This document shows positions 8,355 to 16,341 of a stretch of 64,000 nt of DNA, piece after piece (the first letter of the stretch is position 1; every line of letters starts with the position of its first letter). The position numbers were made by a program, and so were the translations under genes. The notes beneath the pieces are model-generated. The model did not search any database, was not told the origin of the DNA, and worked only from the letters and a program-made list of their open reading frames with translations. Source of the DNA: Streptomyces acidicola (GTDB lineage: Bacteria; Actinomycetota; Actinomycetes; Streptomycetales; Streptomycetaceae); contig NZ_VMNX01000005.1 of the NCBI RefSeq assembly GCF_009377235.1, forward strand, positions 1-64,000. Direction: 5' to 3'.

Positions 8355-8381
8355 GATCGCCGGTTACCAAAACCGGCGATC
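8355..8381. promoter_or_regulatory. Operator palindrome, copy 2 of 2 (perfect)
   Basis: GATCGCCGGTT (8355-8365), spacer ACCAA, AACCGGCGATC (8371-8381): a perfect 11-bp inverted repeat. It ends 19 bp before the ATG of the XRE gene, so binding there would block that gene's expression (autorepression). It matches the palindrome at 2658-2684. Confidence 0.8.
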
Positions 8382-8400
8382 TAGCCTTTCAATTGGAGCC

Positions 8401-8656
8401 ATGCCCCCACGCTCATTGGAAATCGGGCCGGCAGGAATGCAGGCGGCCCGTGCCATCGAAATCCTCCGCCGAACGCGGCCTGTCACAAAGGCAGTTGGCC
8501 GACCGTGTGACAGCCCTCGGCCACCCGATGTCCAACACCATGTTGTCCCGTATCGAGCGCGCCCAGCGCCGATGTGACGTCGACGACCTCGTCGCGATCG
8601 CCGAGGCCCTCCACGTTCCGGCACCTGCGCTTCTGCCCAGCCTCCGCGCAGTCTGA
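8401..8656 (+). CDS. XRE-family repressor (KorSA-like position), apparent frameshift near 8470
   Basis: The ATG at 8401 opens MPPRSLEIGPAGMQAARAIE, the kind of N-terminus expected of a short Streptomyces XRE protein, but this frame soon loses HTH character. The HTH (ERGLSQRQLADRV ... MSNTMLSRIERAQRRCDVDDL) and the C-terminus (ALHVPAPALLPSLRAV) lie one base on, in a frame whose only upstream start is a TTG at 8393 giving an unconvincing N-terminus. Joining the two between about 8469 and 8478 gives an ~84-residue regulator. An autoregulatory palindrome lies just upstream. By position it would be the element's immunity repressor. It may be inactive, misread, or expressed by frameshifting. Confidence 0.6.
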
Positions 8657-8715
8657 ACCGCCTTCGCCCCGCCGAGGCTCGCCCCATCCCACAGCCGAGT
8701 AAGGACCCACCCCTC

Positions 8716-9108
8716 TTGCACCACACCGCAACGCCACCTGCTCTCCCACGCCCGCTTCCCCGGGCTGAGGGCGAAGCATCCTTGCCCCGCCTCTACCGCC
8801 CCGAAGAGATCGCCGAGACGCTCGGCTGCTCTGCCTGGTGGGTCAAGGACTGTGCGCGAAGGCGCCTGATCCCGCACACGCGGGTCGGTCGCGCATACCG
8901 CTTCACCGCCGGACACCTCGCCGAGATCATCCGCATCCACGAAGAGCCGGCCCCGCAGTCTGCGCAGCGCAACCCTCCCCGGACGCCTCAGCCTGCGCCG
9001 ACAACTACGTCATCGCGTACGGGGCGACTGCCCCAGTCCCCGATGCCCTCCGCGCAACGTCTCCAGGCCCGACCACCCCGCAGGTCCCAGTACGGCACTG
9101 CGGCCTAG
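8716..9108 (+). CDS. xis: Excisionase / MerR-like HTH DNA-binding protein
   Basis: 130 residues from TTG 8716 with AAGGA upstream. Residues about 25-75 form an excisionase-type helix-turn-helix (YRPEEIAETLGCSAWWVKDC, RRLIPHTRVGRAYRF), the family that directs integrase towards excision. The C-terminal third is Pro/Arg/Ser-rich and probably disordered. It ends 39 bp before the integrase on the same strand, the usual xis-int order. Confidence 0.78.
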   Translation: MHHTATPPALPRPLPRAEGEASLPRLYRPEEIAETLGCSAWWVKDCARRRLIPHTRVGRAYRFTAGHLAEIIRIHEEPAPQSAQRNPPRTPQPAPTTTSSRTGRLPQSPMPSAQRLQARPPRRSQYGTAA

Positions 9109-9147
9109 CACGACACGGCAGACCACAGGAAGGAGGGAGCACGAGGC

Positions 9148-10665
9148 ATGGGTTTCGCCGAGAAACGCGGCAGTTATTGGCGCGGCAGGTACAAGGCCAG
9201 CGAAGGCAAGTACGGCACCGTCGCCGACCCGACGGGTGCGGTGGTCAAATTCGCCACGAAGCGCGAGGCGAAGCAGGCCGCAGACGAGGAAGAGGCCAAG
9301 GTCCGGCGCGGCACCTGGCGCGACCCGTCCGCCGGACAGGAGACCTTCGGCGAGTACGCCAGCCGCTGGTATGACGCCCAGGACCTGGCCGCATCCACCA
9401 TGCAGAACTACCGGCGCCACATCGAGGAGCACTTGCTCCCCGAGTTCGAGGACAAGGCCCTCGCTGGCATTCTCCGCACAGACGTGGACACCTGGGAGAA
9501 GCGGGAGAAGTCCGTCTACGCCGCATCCAGTGTCAAGACCTGGCGCTCGACGCTCCACCTCATCCTGGCCGACGCCGTGGATGAGGGCCTCATCGCCGCC
9601 AACCCGGCCACCAAACGACGCGGACGCGGCAAGCGCGCCGGCCGTTCCCGTGACCGGGGACCCGAGAAGGTCATCACCGATCCGCTCGGCCTGCTGCTCA
9701 TCGCCGAACGCGCGGCCCTGCTGTCCGGGCGCGACGACGAGTTCGTCGCCGTGATCCTCAAGGGATACACGGGCATGCGGTGGGGCGAAATCGTCGGCTT
9801 GGAAACCGAGTTCGCACGACCTGACGCCGTACGGGTGGAGCACCAGTTGTACGAGCTGGACTCGGGCGAGCTGATCCGCTGCCCGCCCAAGGACGACAGC
9901 TACCGCAGCATCGACGTGACGGACTGGTTGTCGGCCCTGGTCGCCGACCACATCGCCCGTACGAAGCCGACGCCGTGCGCCTGCCACGGCAAGAGGTACG
10001 TGTTCCGTGGCCAGGGCACCGCTCGCACCGGTGGGCACACGGGCGCCAAGCTCGTGGACGTCGCTCGCCGCGCGGAGGTTTCCAGCGGCACTGTGTCCAA
10101 TGTCCTCAGCCACCCCGAGCGGGTACGAGAGGACACCCGCGTCCGGGTTGAACGCGCCATAGCCGAGCTGAAGTTCGTCCGAGGAGGCGTCCCGACGGAG
10201 AACGCCGCCCACTGGCGCCGCAACGGCTTCGCCACCTGGCTGTTCGCGCCGGCCACCTCCGGCTGGTACCCGAAGAAGGCACCTCAGGAGGCCCGCCCAG
10301 TCCCGCTGCTCGGCGAGCCTTGGCCCGGCATCCCGGTCCGAGGCCGCAACGCCCGTGGCCGGGCCGACGCCTGCTGGCTGCCCGTCGCCAGAGGACTCAC
10401 CCCGCATGGCCTGCGCCACTCCCATCGCACGCACATGGAAGACCTCGGCACCGAGAAGGTGCTGATGGACGAGCGTATGGGCCACATCGACGGCTCGGTC
10501 TCGGCCCGCTACGCCCACGTGACCCCTGGCATGCGCGAGCGCCTCAAGGCCAGCCTGACCGATCAGTGGGAGGCAGCGCTCGATGCCCGGCGTGGCCTGC
10601 ACCCTCGCTCGCCGGTCGCCGTACTCGATCGGCTGCTGCGCGCTCGCGCCACGACGATGGCCTGA
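9148..10665 (+). CDS. int: Tyrosine integrase with embedded LacI-type HTH
   Basis: A 505-residue site-specific recombinase starting at ATG 9148 with AGGAGGG upstream. It has an N-terminal arm-binding region, a SAM-like core-binding domain (residues about 65-150) and a split catalytic domain: Arg211 in GMRWGE, His420 and Arg423 in HGLRH, and Tyr455 in SARYAHVT. Between the first Arg and the HxxR box, residues about 303-346 are a complete LacI-like headpiece (DVARRAEVSSGTVSNVLSHP ... RVERAIAELKFVR). Such an insert is known in some Streptomyces integrases, and it often misleads automatic annotation into LacI regulator. The gene appears intact. Confidence 0.92.
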   Translation: MGFAEKRGSYWRGRYKASEGKYGTVADPTGAVVKFATKREAKQAADEEEAKVRRGTWRDPSAGQETFGEYASRWYDAQDLAASTMQNYRRHIEEHLLPEFEDKALAGILRTDVDTWEKREKSVYAASSVKTWRSTLHLILADAVDEGLIAANPATKRRGRGKRAGRSRDRGPEKVITDPLGLLLIAERAALLSGRDDEFVAVILKGYTGMRWGEIVGLETEFARPDAVRVEHQLYELDSGELIRCPPKDDSYRSIDVTDWLSALVADHIARTKPTPCACHGKRYVFRGQGTARTGGHTGAKLVDVARRAEVSSGTVSNVLSHPERVREDTRVRVERAIAELKFVRGGVPTENAAHWRRNGFATWLFAPATSGWYPKKAPQEARPVPLLGEPWPGIPVRGRNARGRADACWLPVARGLTPHGLRHSHRTHMEDLGTEKVLMDERMGHIDGSVSARYAHVTPGMRERLKASLTDQWEAALDARRGLHPRSPVAVLDRLLRARATTMA

Positions 10666-10969
10666 TGGTCGGGAGACGGGTCCGGTTGCCTCGAATGGAG
10701 CCCGTCTAGCGCGCGACGTGTGTGGCCGGGTGGCCTTGACGCTGGTCCTGGAGCGGCGTCGGCGGATTTCCCCCAATTGCCGGGATAGGGCTGGCCTGGG
10801 GCGTACGCTGTGCGTGGCAGATCGCGCCTGCCCGCTCCGAGTCATGATGGCCCACGTCCATCGTGGCGGCGAAGACAAGGTTCCCCGAATCGCGTAGCAG
10901 CGTTCCGCCAGGTCATCCAAGTATCCGCGGCGGGGTGAACGTGGGGCGTCCCGCCAGATGGAGCACACG
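10666..10969. other. Intergenic region after int, no gene seen
   Basis: About 300 bp without a convincing gene. attP is often just beyond int, so I looked here for a copy of the tRNA-Pro 3' end and found none. Confidence 0.5.
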
Positions 10970-11422
10970 ATGACCAGGGGCCGTCGCCGCAAGGCTGAGA
11001 TTCACGCCCACCAAGCAACCACCGGAACGCCGTATCTGGTGGCCCGCCGACAGATCGCTGCCTTGGCCGAGGTGATGCAGCAGCATCCGCGGCTCAACTC
11101 CTTCGGCATCGGCGTCTTCAATCCGCTTCGCAAAACGGCCGAGCAGCGTCGGACCGAACTCGCGGTCGGCCGCGAGGAGTTGGCCGGAGGCGTGGTCATG
11201 GTGATGGAGACCGCAGCGTGGCTGCGCGAGAACATCACGCCGATCAAGACCCCTACCGTCAGCAGCTACACCGTGAAACACGTGATGCAGCGGGCAACCG
11301 GCAGGTACGTCACCAATGGTGTGTTCATCGCGGCCGCTCTCGTCGCCGGCTACACCTTCAAGTACGAGCAGCCGAATGTGCTGTTCGGCATGAGCGCCCG
11401 GGACCTGAAGCGGATGAACTGA
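10970..11422 (+). CDS. Hypothetical protein with N-terminal RRRKAEIHAHQATTGTPY motif
   Basis: 150 residues. ATG 10970 is chosen over ATG 10958 because GGAG (10960-10963) is spaced correctly for it. The N-terminus (GRRRKAEIHAHQATTGTPYL) is a short basic motif seen at the front of many actinobacterial accessory proteins. The middle is helical, and the C-terminus (TNGVFIAAALVAGYTFKYEQ) includes a moderately hydrophobic stretch. A strong hairpin at 11494 follows. Function unknown. Confidence 0.72.
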   Translation: MTRGRRRKAEIHAHQATTGTPYLVARRQIAALAEVMQQHPRLNSFGIGVFNPLRKTAEQRRTELAVGREELAGGVVMVMETAAWLRENITPIKTPTVSSYTVKHVMQRATGRYVTNGVFIAAALVAGYTFKYEQPNVLFGMSARDLKRMN

Positions 11423-11493
11423 GCACCCCAGAACGGATCCCTCCGGCCAGCTGAACGGGCCTCGAAAGGGCTCGGTCTTCCACGGGTGCTTCA

Positions 11494-11530
11494 TCGTGTG
11501 CGCAGGACCTTCGAGATCCTGCGCACACGA
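11494..11530 (+). terminator. Perfect 14-bp stem hairpin
   Basis: TCGTGTGCGCAGGA (11494-11507) and its exact complement (11517-11530) around a 9-nt loop. It lies 72 bp past the hypothetical gene and before the convergent defence-type genes. Confidence 0.8.
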
Positions 11531-11646
11531 CAGCTTTAGCCAGGGCGTCGGCAGTAACGGCCGAAAGATCAACGGCATCTGACGGAGGATCCTCGGCGGG
11601 TGGCGATGCACTCCTTACCAGTGGGTCGCGGTCGACGATTCGACGG

Positions 11647-12543
11647 TCAGGCGGCCGTGGCGGGGCGTGGGCTGCCGTGGAAGACCTGGCTGGTGTGCCA
11701 GGAGCGGTGGATCGCGGCGACGGGGTGGGCGCCTGGTTGAGGTCCGATGAGTGGGCGGTCGGCGAGCGCGATGACGTGTTCGCGGGCGGCTGGGCTGTGG
11801 CCGACGAAGCGCTGGGAGACCAGGATGCGGTGGCCGTCGCCGACACCGAGGACGCCCTTGTCGAAGAGCTTGTGGTGCAGGGAGCACAGGCACAGTCCGT
11901 TGTCGACGTCGTCCGGTCCGTCGAACGCCCACCAGCGCACGTGCGCGGCCTCCAGCCCGACCGGCACCGCGCCGATCCTGCCGTCGTAGCCGCAGAATGC
12001 GCACTGGTACTCGTAGGCCGTCAGGACCTGCTCCCGCATCCGGGGATCCCGTCGCCTCCGCACGGCGGCCGAGAGTTGTCCGGTCTGTGTCGGCTCCAGC
12101 TCCAGGCCGACGGATTCGCACAGGTCGCCGTGGAGCGAAGGCGGGAAGTGCAGGTCGAGCAGGACCCGTGCCATCCGGCCGAGCAGCTCCGGCTCACGCC
12201 GCAGCGCCGCCCGCAGCTCCGGCGCCAGCCGCCCGGCGGCCCCCGCGGCCCGCAACTCCCGCACCCCGCTGCCGGGGCTGCCCGGTCCGCGATCGGTGCG
12301 CACCTCCCATACGCCGTCGCTCACCAGGTGGTGGAACGGGTAGGCCGGAGTCGTCCTGTTCGGCGGACCGTACTCGGCCAGCAGCCGCTGCAGATCCTCC
12401 TCCACCGCGCTGTAGCGCAGTTCGCCGGCGGCATCCTGCTGGAACCGGCCGAGGGCGTACAGCAACAGCAACGGCTTGTGCGGAGCGCGGGTCCCGCTTC
12501 TGGTCCACTGCCTCAGCCCTGCGGTGCGCTCCAGCCAGTCCAT
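11647..12543 (-). CDS. HNH endonuclease, phosphorothioate-DNA-dependent restriction type (ScoMcrA/SprMcrA-like)
   Basis: A 298-residue protein from ATG 12543. The N-terminal ~150 residues (MDWLERTAGLRQW, APHKPLLLLYALGRFQQDA, TTPAYPFHHLVSDGVWEV) match the sulfur-binding domain region of Streptomyces type IV enzymes that cut DNA carrying phosphorothioate modification. The C-terminal HNH nuclease has C181xxC184, His201 in EAAHVRWW, Asn215 and CSLHHKLFD at 220-228. Such enzymes exclude Dnd-modified DNA. It follows the STAND NTPase by 56 bp on the same strand. No clear ribosome binding site precedes the ATG. The family call rests on remembered family patterns, not a search. Confidence 0.82.
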   Translation of the reverse strand: MDWLERTAGLRQWTRSGTRAPHKPLLLLYALGRFQQDAAGELRYSAVEEDLQRLLAEYGPPNRTTPAYPFHHLVSDGVWEVRTDRGPGSPGSGVRELRAAGAAGRLAPELRAALRREPELLGRMARVLLDLHFPPSLHGDLCESVGLELEPTQTGQLSAAVRRRRDPRMREQVLTAYEYQCAFCGYDGRIGAVPVGLEAAHVRWWAFDGPDDVDNGLCLCSLHHKLFDKGVLGVGDGHRILVSQRFVGHSPAAREHVIALADRPLIGPQPGAHPVAAIHRSWHTSQVFHGSPRPATAA

Positions 12544-12599
12544 GACCGGCGATCGTAGCCGCGCTTCGTCGACCAGCGATCTGCGCGTGTGGGGAAAGC

Positions 12600-15272
12600 C
12601 TAACGAGGCGTGGCGAGTTGACTGCGACGTGCCGTGACCAGGTGGCGCCATCGTGCGCGGGTCCGTTGTTCTCCGTCGATCCACCGTGCTCGCGCGGTGT
12701 GCTCGGGAAGCGGAAGTCCGGCCATGAAGTGGGCGATGTCGACGTAGTAGGCGTAGTCGCCGCTCTGCGTGAGTTCGCGCAGGCGGGTGATCGCGGTGGC
12801 GAGGCCGTCCTGGGCGTCGAGGACGGCGTGGTGGAAGCACAGGGCCAGTTGCAGCTTCGCCGCGGCGTAGGCAATGCCGGAGACACCGATTTCGGCGAGC
12901 AGTACGGCCGCCCGGCCGGGCAGGTCGGCGGCGAACCCGGCGTCGCGTACGAGCACGGCGATGCGAGCGGTCATCTCGCTGGAGCGCAGGCTGAGGTGGG
13001 ACAACAGCCGTTCCGCTAGATCGAGTTCGTCATCGGCCCGAACCTGATCGGAGAAAGAGACGGCGAAGGCGAGATGCGCCTGCACCATGGCGGTCTCGCC
13101 GACCACACCGTGCTCCTCGGCTTCGCTCCGGCCTGCCAGGTAGGCGGCTACCGCTCGCTCCGTGTCACCCTGCACCCACCACACGTCTCCCAACACCCGA
13201 TGGTGCCTCCCCTCCCAGCCCAGTCTCCCCGCGGCTTCGACCGCGGTCGGGAAGTCTCCGGACAGGCGGCTCAGGTGTGCCAGGCCGCGCCGAGCCGCGG
13301 AAGCGAGCCGACCCCCGGCTGAGGCGACGCGCTGCATCCCGCGACGCGAATCGTCGGTCAGACCGAGGTCTCGCTGGGCCTTCGCCAGGTAGTACGTGGC
13401 CAGTTCGACCAGGTCATCGGGGAGCAGCTCCGAGGCGAGGACAGCCGAGAGCCGACTGGACGTGCGTTCCCGGTGCTCGTGCTGGCGCCGGGCGATGGCG
13501 CTCAGCGTTTCGACCAGGGCATCTGCCGAGGTCTGCAGACCACCTGATGACGTGGCATCGGCGGCGGGAAGCGCCAGCGGTTCCCAGATGGAGTCCCCCA
13601 CGTACTGGAATGCGGCGTCGGCGAGCCAGCCGAGATCGAGACGGAAGTCCCGTGCGAGGAGCAGTCCTTGCTGAAGACAGCCGACCAGGACGGCGCGATC
13701 GTGTCGTAGGTCCTGGCGCCACTGTGATTCCAGGGCGTGGAAGGCTCGTTGGGCTGCGCGCCGCCAGTCCTGTTCCGACCAGCGGTCGTCACTGCTGTCG
13801 TCTGCGTTGCGAATGGCGGAGCGGATCAGGTCGTGGACGTGGAAGGGCCACACACCGGAGGAGGACTCCCGGATAAAGGGGCGCTCGGTCAGCCGTAGGG
13901 CGGGCGCGTCGTGGTCCATTCCGGCGGCTTGGGTGGCCAGGGGTACGGAGAACGCGCTGAGCAGGCTGACCGAGCGGAGCACGTGGCGCTCATCGGCGGT
14001 CAGGTCGCTGAGGGTACGGGCGATCAAGGCGGGAAAGTCGTGGTCGAAGTCGGTGACCTGCGGCTGTCTGCCGCCGCGCCGGAGTTCCAGATAGCGCATG
14101 ACCGACAGATCCAGGTAGAGAGGCAACCCGTGCGAGCGCTCGGTGATGATCCGGCGGACCGGTTCGTCGATCAGCGGCTGCCCGTCGCGGCTCAGCCTGC
14201 GGACCAGGTAGTCCTCACAGTCTTCGGGAGAGAAGTCGCCGATCAGGACCTGACGGCCCGATACAGCTCGCCCCACATGTGCCGTGTCGGCTGCGAGACC
14301 GGGCCACGCGTGCGGCCCGGTCCAGTCGACCTGCCCCTCCAGGCTCGTCTCTCCCCACTGGAGGCGGTTGCGTCCGGTGACGACGAAGAACGCGTTGGGC
14401 ATCAACCACACGGTGCGTTGGAGCAGACGCTCGAAGTCGCGGTGCGTGCGGTCGCCGGTGTCCTCGAAGGTGTCCAGCAGGATCACGGGCAGTGCGCTCT
14501 TGCCGACGGGGATTTGGGCCAGGTCCCAGGCGAGGAGGTGCGGGTAGAAGCTCAGGGCTTCCAGGTCGGGCTCGGCCTCCAGGAGGTCGGCCAGGCGTGA
14601 GCAGCCGGCGAGGGCGCGTACAGACTGGCGCCGTTCGCGTAACGCCTTGATGAGCGCTCCGGCCCCGTGCCCGAGCGCACTGCCGACTGTGCCGGGCAGG
14701 AGCAGAGCCTGGGCGACATCGCTGAGGGCGGACTGCATCTGCTGCGGCAGGGCGGCAGCGGCGCTGAAGCGGCTCAGCAGCCCGCCCCGGCGCAGGTAGT
14801 CCTCGATCGGTTCGCCCGGGTGGTTGTGCTCCCAGTAGCGGCGCAGGGCGAGGTCGAAGGCGGGCAGTGGCCGGCCGAGCGCGGCGACGGCAAGACGGAT
14901 GGTGAGGATGACGCGCTCGAAATCCATACCCGCGGCGCGCGCGAGATCGATACGAACTGGCAGGGTCCGCTCTTCGGGGTGGGATGGCGATTCCCATTGC
15001 GCCGGGCGGTGCTCGCTGCGGGCCAGCGATGCCTCGATCTTTCGGGAGAGCGTGGACTTGCCGATCCCGCCCACACCGTGGAACACGAGGATGTTGTGGC
15101 GGGGAGCTTCCAGGTCCTCCACGTCGAAGTCCGCACGGGGCACGTGCCGTATGTGCTCGGCGAGGCCGGCCGTTAAGGCCTGCCACTGTGCCTGCCGGTT
15201 CGTGAACGCCTCGCTGGCGGCGATGCTCCGGTCGTTGGAGCTGAACAACGTGCGAAGATCCCGCCCTGCCAC
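12600..15272 (-). CDS. STAND-family NTPase with C-terminal helical repeats
   Basis: An 890-residue protein. Walker A GVGGIGKST is at residues 66-74, Walker B VILLDTFED at 263-271, and a sensor-like FFVVTGRNRLQW follows, giving a NACHT/NB-ARC-like (STAND) switch ATPase. After a winged-helix-like region (ALIARTLSDLTADERHVLRS), residues from about 540 on are helical repeats of TPR type (YYLAKAQRDLGLTDDSRRG, VLGDVWWVQGDTERAVAAY). No N-terminal effector domain is evident; the first 60 residues are short and helical. STAND proteins act as regulated sensors, several in phage defence. The adjacent HNH enzyme could be its effector or an independent system. Confidence 0.8.
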   Translation of the reverse strand: MAGRDLRTLFSSNDRSIAASEAFTNRQAQWQALTAGLAEHIRHVPRADFDVEDLEAPRHNILVFHGVGGIGKSTLSRKIEASLARSEHRPAQWESPSHPEERTLPVRIDLARAAGMDFERVILTIRLAVAALGRPLPAFDLALRRYWEHNHPGEPIEDYLRRGGLLSRFSAAAALPQQMQSALSDVAQALLLPGTVGSALGHGAGALIKALRERRQSVRALAGCSRLADLLEAEPDLEALSFYPHLLAWDLAQIPVGKSALPVILLDTFEDTGDRTHRDFERLLQRTVWLMPNAFFVVTGRNRLQWGETSLEGQVDWTGPHAWPGLAADTAHVGRAVSGRQVLIGDFSPEDCEDYLVRRLSRDGQPLIDEPVRRIITERSHGLPLYLDLSVMRYLELRRGGRQPQVTDFDHDFPALIARTLSDLTADERHVLRSVSLLSAFSVPLATQAAGMDHDAPALRLTERPFIRESSSGVWPFHVHDLIRSAIRNADDSSDDRWSEQDWRRAAQRAFHALESQWRQDLRHDRAVLVGCLQQGLLLARDFRLDLGWLADAAFQYVGDSIWEPLALPAADATSSGGLQTSADALVETLSAIARRQHEHRERTSSRLSAVLASELLPDDLVELATYYLAKAQRDLGLTDDSRRGMQRVASAGGRLASAARRGLAHLSRLSGDFPTAVEAAGRLGWEGRHHRVLGDVWWVQGDTERAVAAYLAGRSEAEEHGVVGETAMVQAHLAFAVSFSDQVRADDELDLAERLLSHLSLRSSEMTARIAVLVRDAGFAADLPGRAAVLLAEIGVSGIAYAAAKLQLALCFHHAVLDAQDGLATAITRLRELTQSGDYAYYVDIAHFMAGLPLPEHTARARWIDGEQRTRARWRHLVTARRSQLATPR

Positions 15273-15436
15273 AGCTCCCCCTGACGATCAACTGAACGCG
15301 AGCGACGCTCCGTTGACGACAGCATGGCATGCCCGCATCCAGACAGGTCCGCAGGCCGCATCCGGCACGCGGCAGTTCAGTCGACGGCCTCGGTCAGGGG
15401 ACGGTGACATGGGTTCCCCATCCTGCGTACTCACCC

Positions 15437-16255
15437 TCACAGGTCGAACAGGCTCTCCTGGAAGTTCTCGACGACATCCCGTCGCGGGTAGAACAGGCCC
15501 AGCAGCAGGAACGTCTTGGGGCGGGCCGCGACGTTCCCGACGAAGCAGTGCACGGCCTTCTCCGCAGTGACCATCCGGTCGAACCAGCGCTCGCGAAGCT
15601 TCTCCTCCACGCCGTCCTTCCCGTAGTGGCGAACGAACTTGCGGTACGACTCACCCGCTTCCCAGTCCCTCAGCCCCATGTCGTGACCACCGCACTCCTG
15701 GTCCGCGCATCGGAAGCCGTACCGGAACTCAAGCGGCACCCACTCCAGTTGGCGAAGGTCCTGCGCGAGTAGATCCAACTGGTCTGCCAGGGCCGCCTTC
15801 GAAGCTGGCCAGGGCTCGGCAGGAGCGAAGCGGAAGCCGGTGAACTCCGCTGGGCGGAAGACACCAAGCGACGTCCCCCGAAGCTCCTGGTCCCGCTTTA
15901 TGGAGCACAGGGACGGCGCCACGAGGGGCTGAACATGCGAGAAGCGTTCGCGCCAGCCGTCCGCTGTCCCGAGGCGCTCGATGACCTTGAGACTCTGCAG
16001 GTTGGGGCGCAAGCTTTCGGGACGGCGGTCCCCATGGTGTCGCTGCACATCGACCTCGACGATCGAGTACTTGGCGAACTGGCTTTCTTCGTTCAGCAGC
16101 CGGAACGGAACCGGGAAGAGCCGCACATGCTGGGGCGCCCCTTGGTCGAGCCGTATGCCGGCCACGCAGCTCGTCTCGTGGTACTTCGCGGACAGTTCCG
16201 GATAGGTCTTGACCGTGATCATGATCCGTGCGCGCTGCCAAATCCCCGATCCCAT
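15437..16255 (-). CDS. Unrecognised 272-residue protein with C...CxGH...DWE motif
   Basis: ATG 16255 is preceded by GGAGGGGG at good spacing, so the longer upstream frame is not used. The N-terminus (RIMITVKTYPELSAKYHETS) leads into a probable beta-rich domain (HVRLFPVPFRLLNEESQFAK). A C-terminal region has CADQECGGHDMGLRDWE, a CxxxxCxGH pattern that could bind a metal, followed by YRKFVRHYGKDG and a conserved-looking FVGNVAARPKTFLLLGLFYP. No membrane segment. It lies 86 bp downstream of the XRE-DUF488 gene and 164 bp upstream of the STAND gene, all leftward. I do not know the family. Confidence 0.75.
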   Translation of the reverse strand: MGSGIWQRARIMITVKTYPELSAKYHETSCVAGIRLDQGAPQHVRLFPVPFRLLNEESQFAKYSIVEVDVQRHHGDRRPESLRPNLQSLKVIERLGTADGWRERFSHVQPLVAPSLCSIKRDQELRGTSLGVFRPAEFTGFRFAPAEPWPASKAALADQLDLLAQDLRQLEWVPLEFRYGFRCADQECGGHDMGLRDWEAGESYRKFVRHYGKDGVEEKLRERWFDRMVTAEKAVHCFVGNVAARPKTFLLLGLFYPRRDVVENFQESLFDL

Positions 16256-16341
16256 GGTTGCCCCCTCCACTGATCTCCCGATCCGATTGGAGGAGAGGCA
16301 TGCGCCACCGGCAAGGGCGCGTAGAGGAGCGAGGGGCGAAG

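Noticed and set aside
7939..8370. 143-codon minus-strand frame in the divergent region
   Set aside because: Arg/Ser/Gly-rich, crosses the operator palindrome, and has no start signal; judged a shadow.
12545..12556. ACCGGCGATC, a half-site of the element operator, near the HNH gene start
   Set aside because: Only one arm is present; no inverted partner at the right spacing, so chance is likely.
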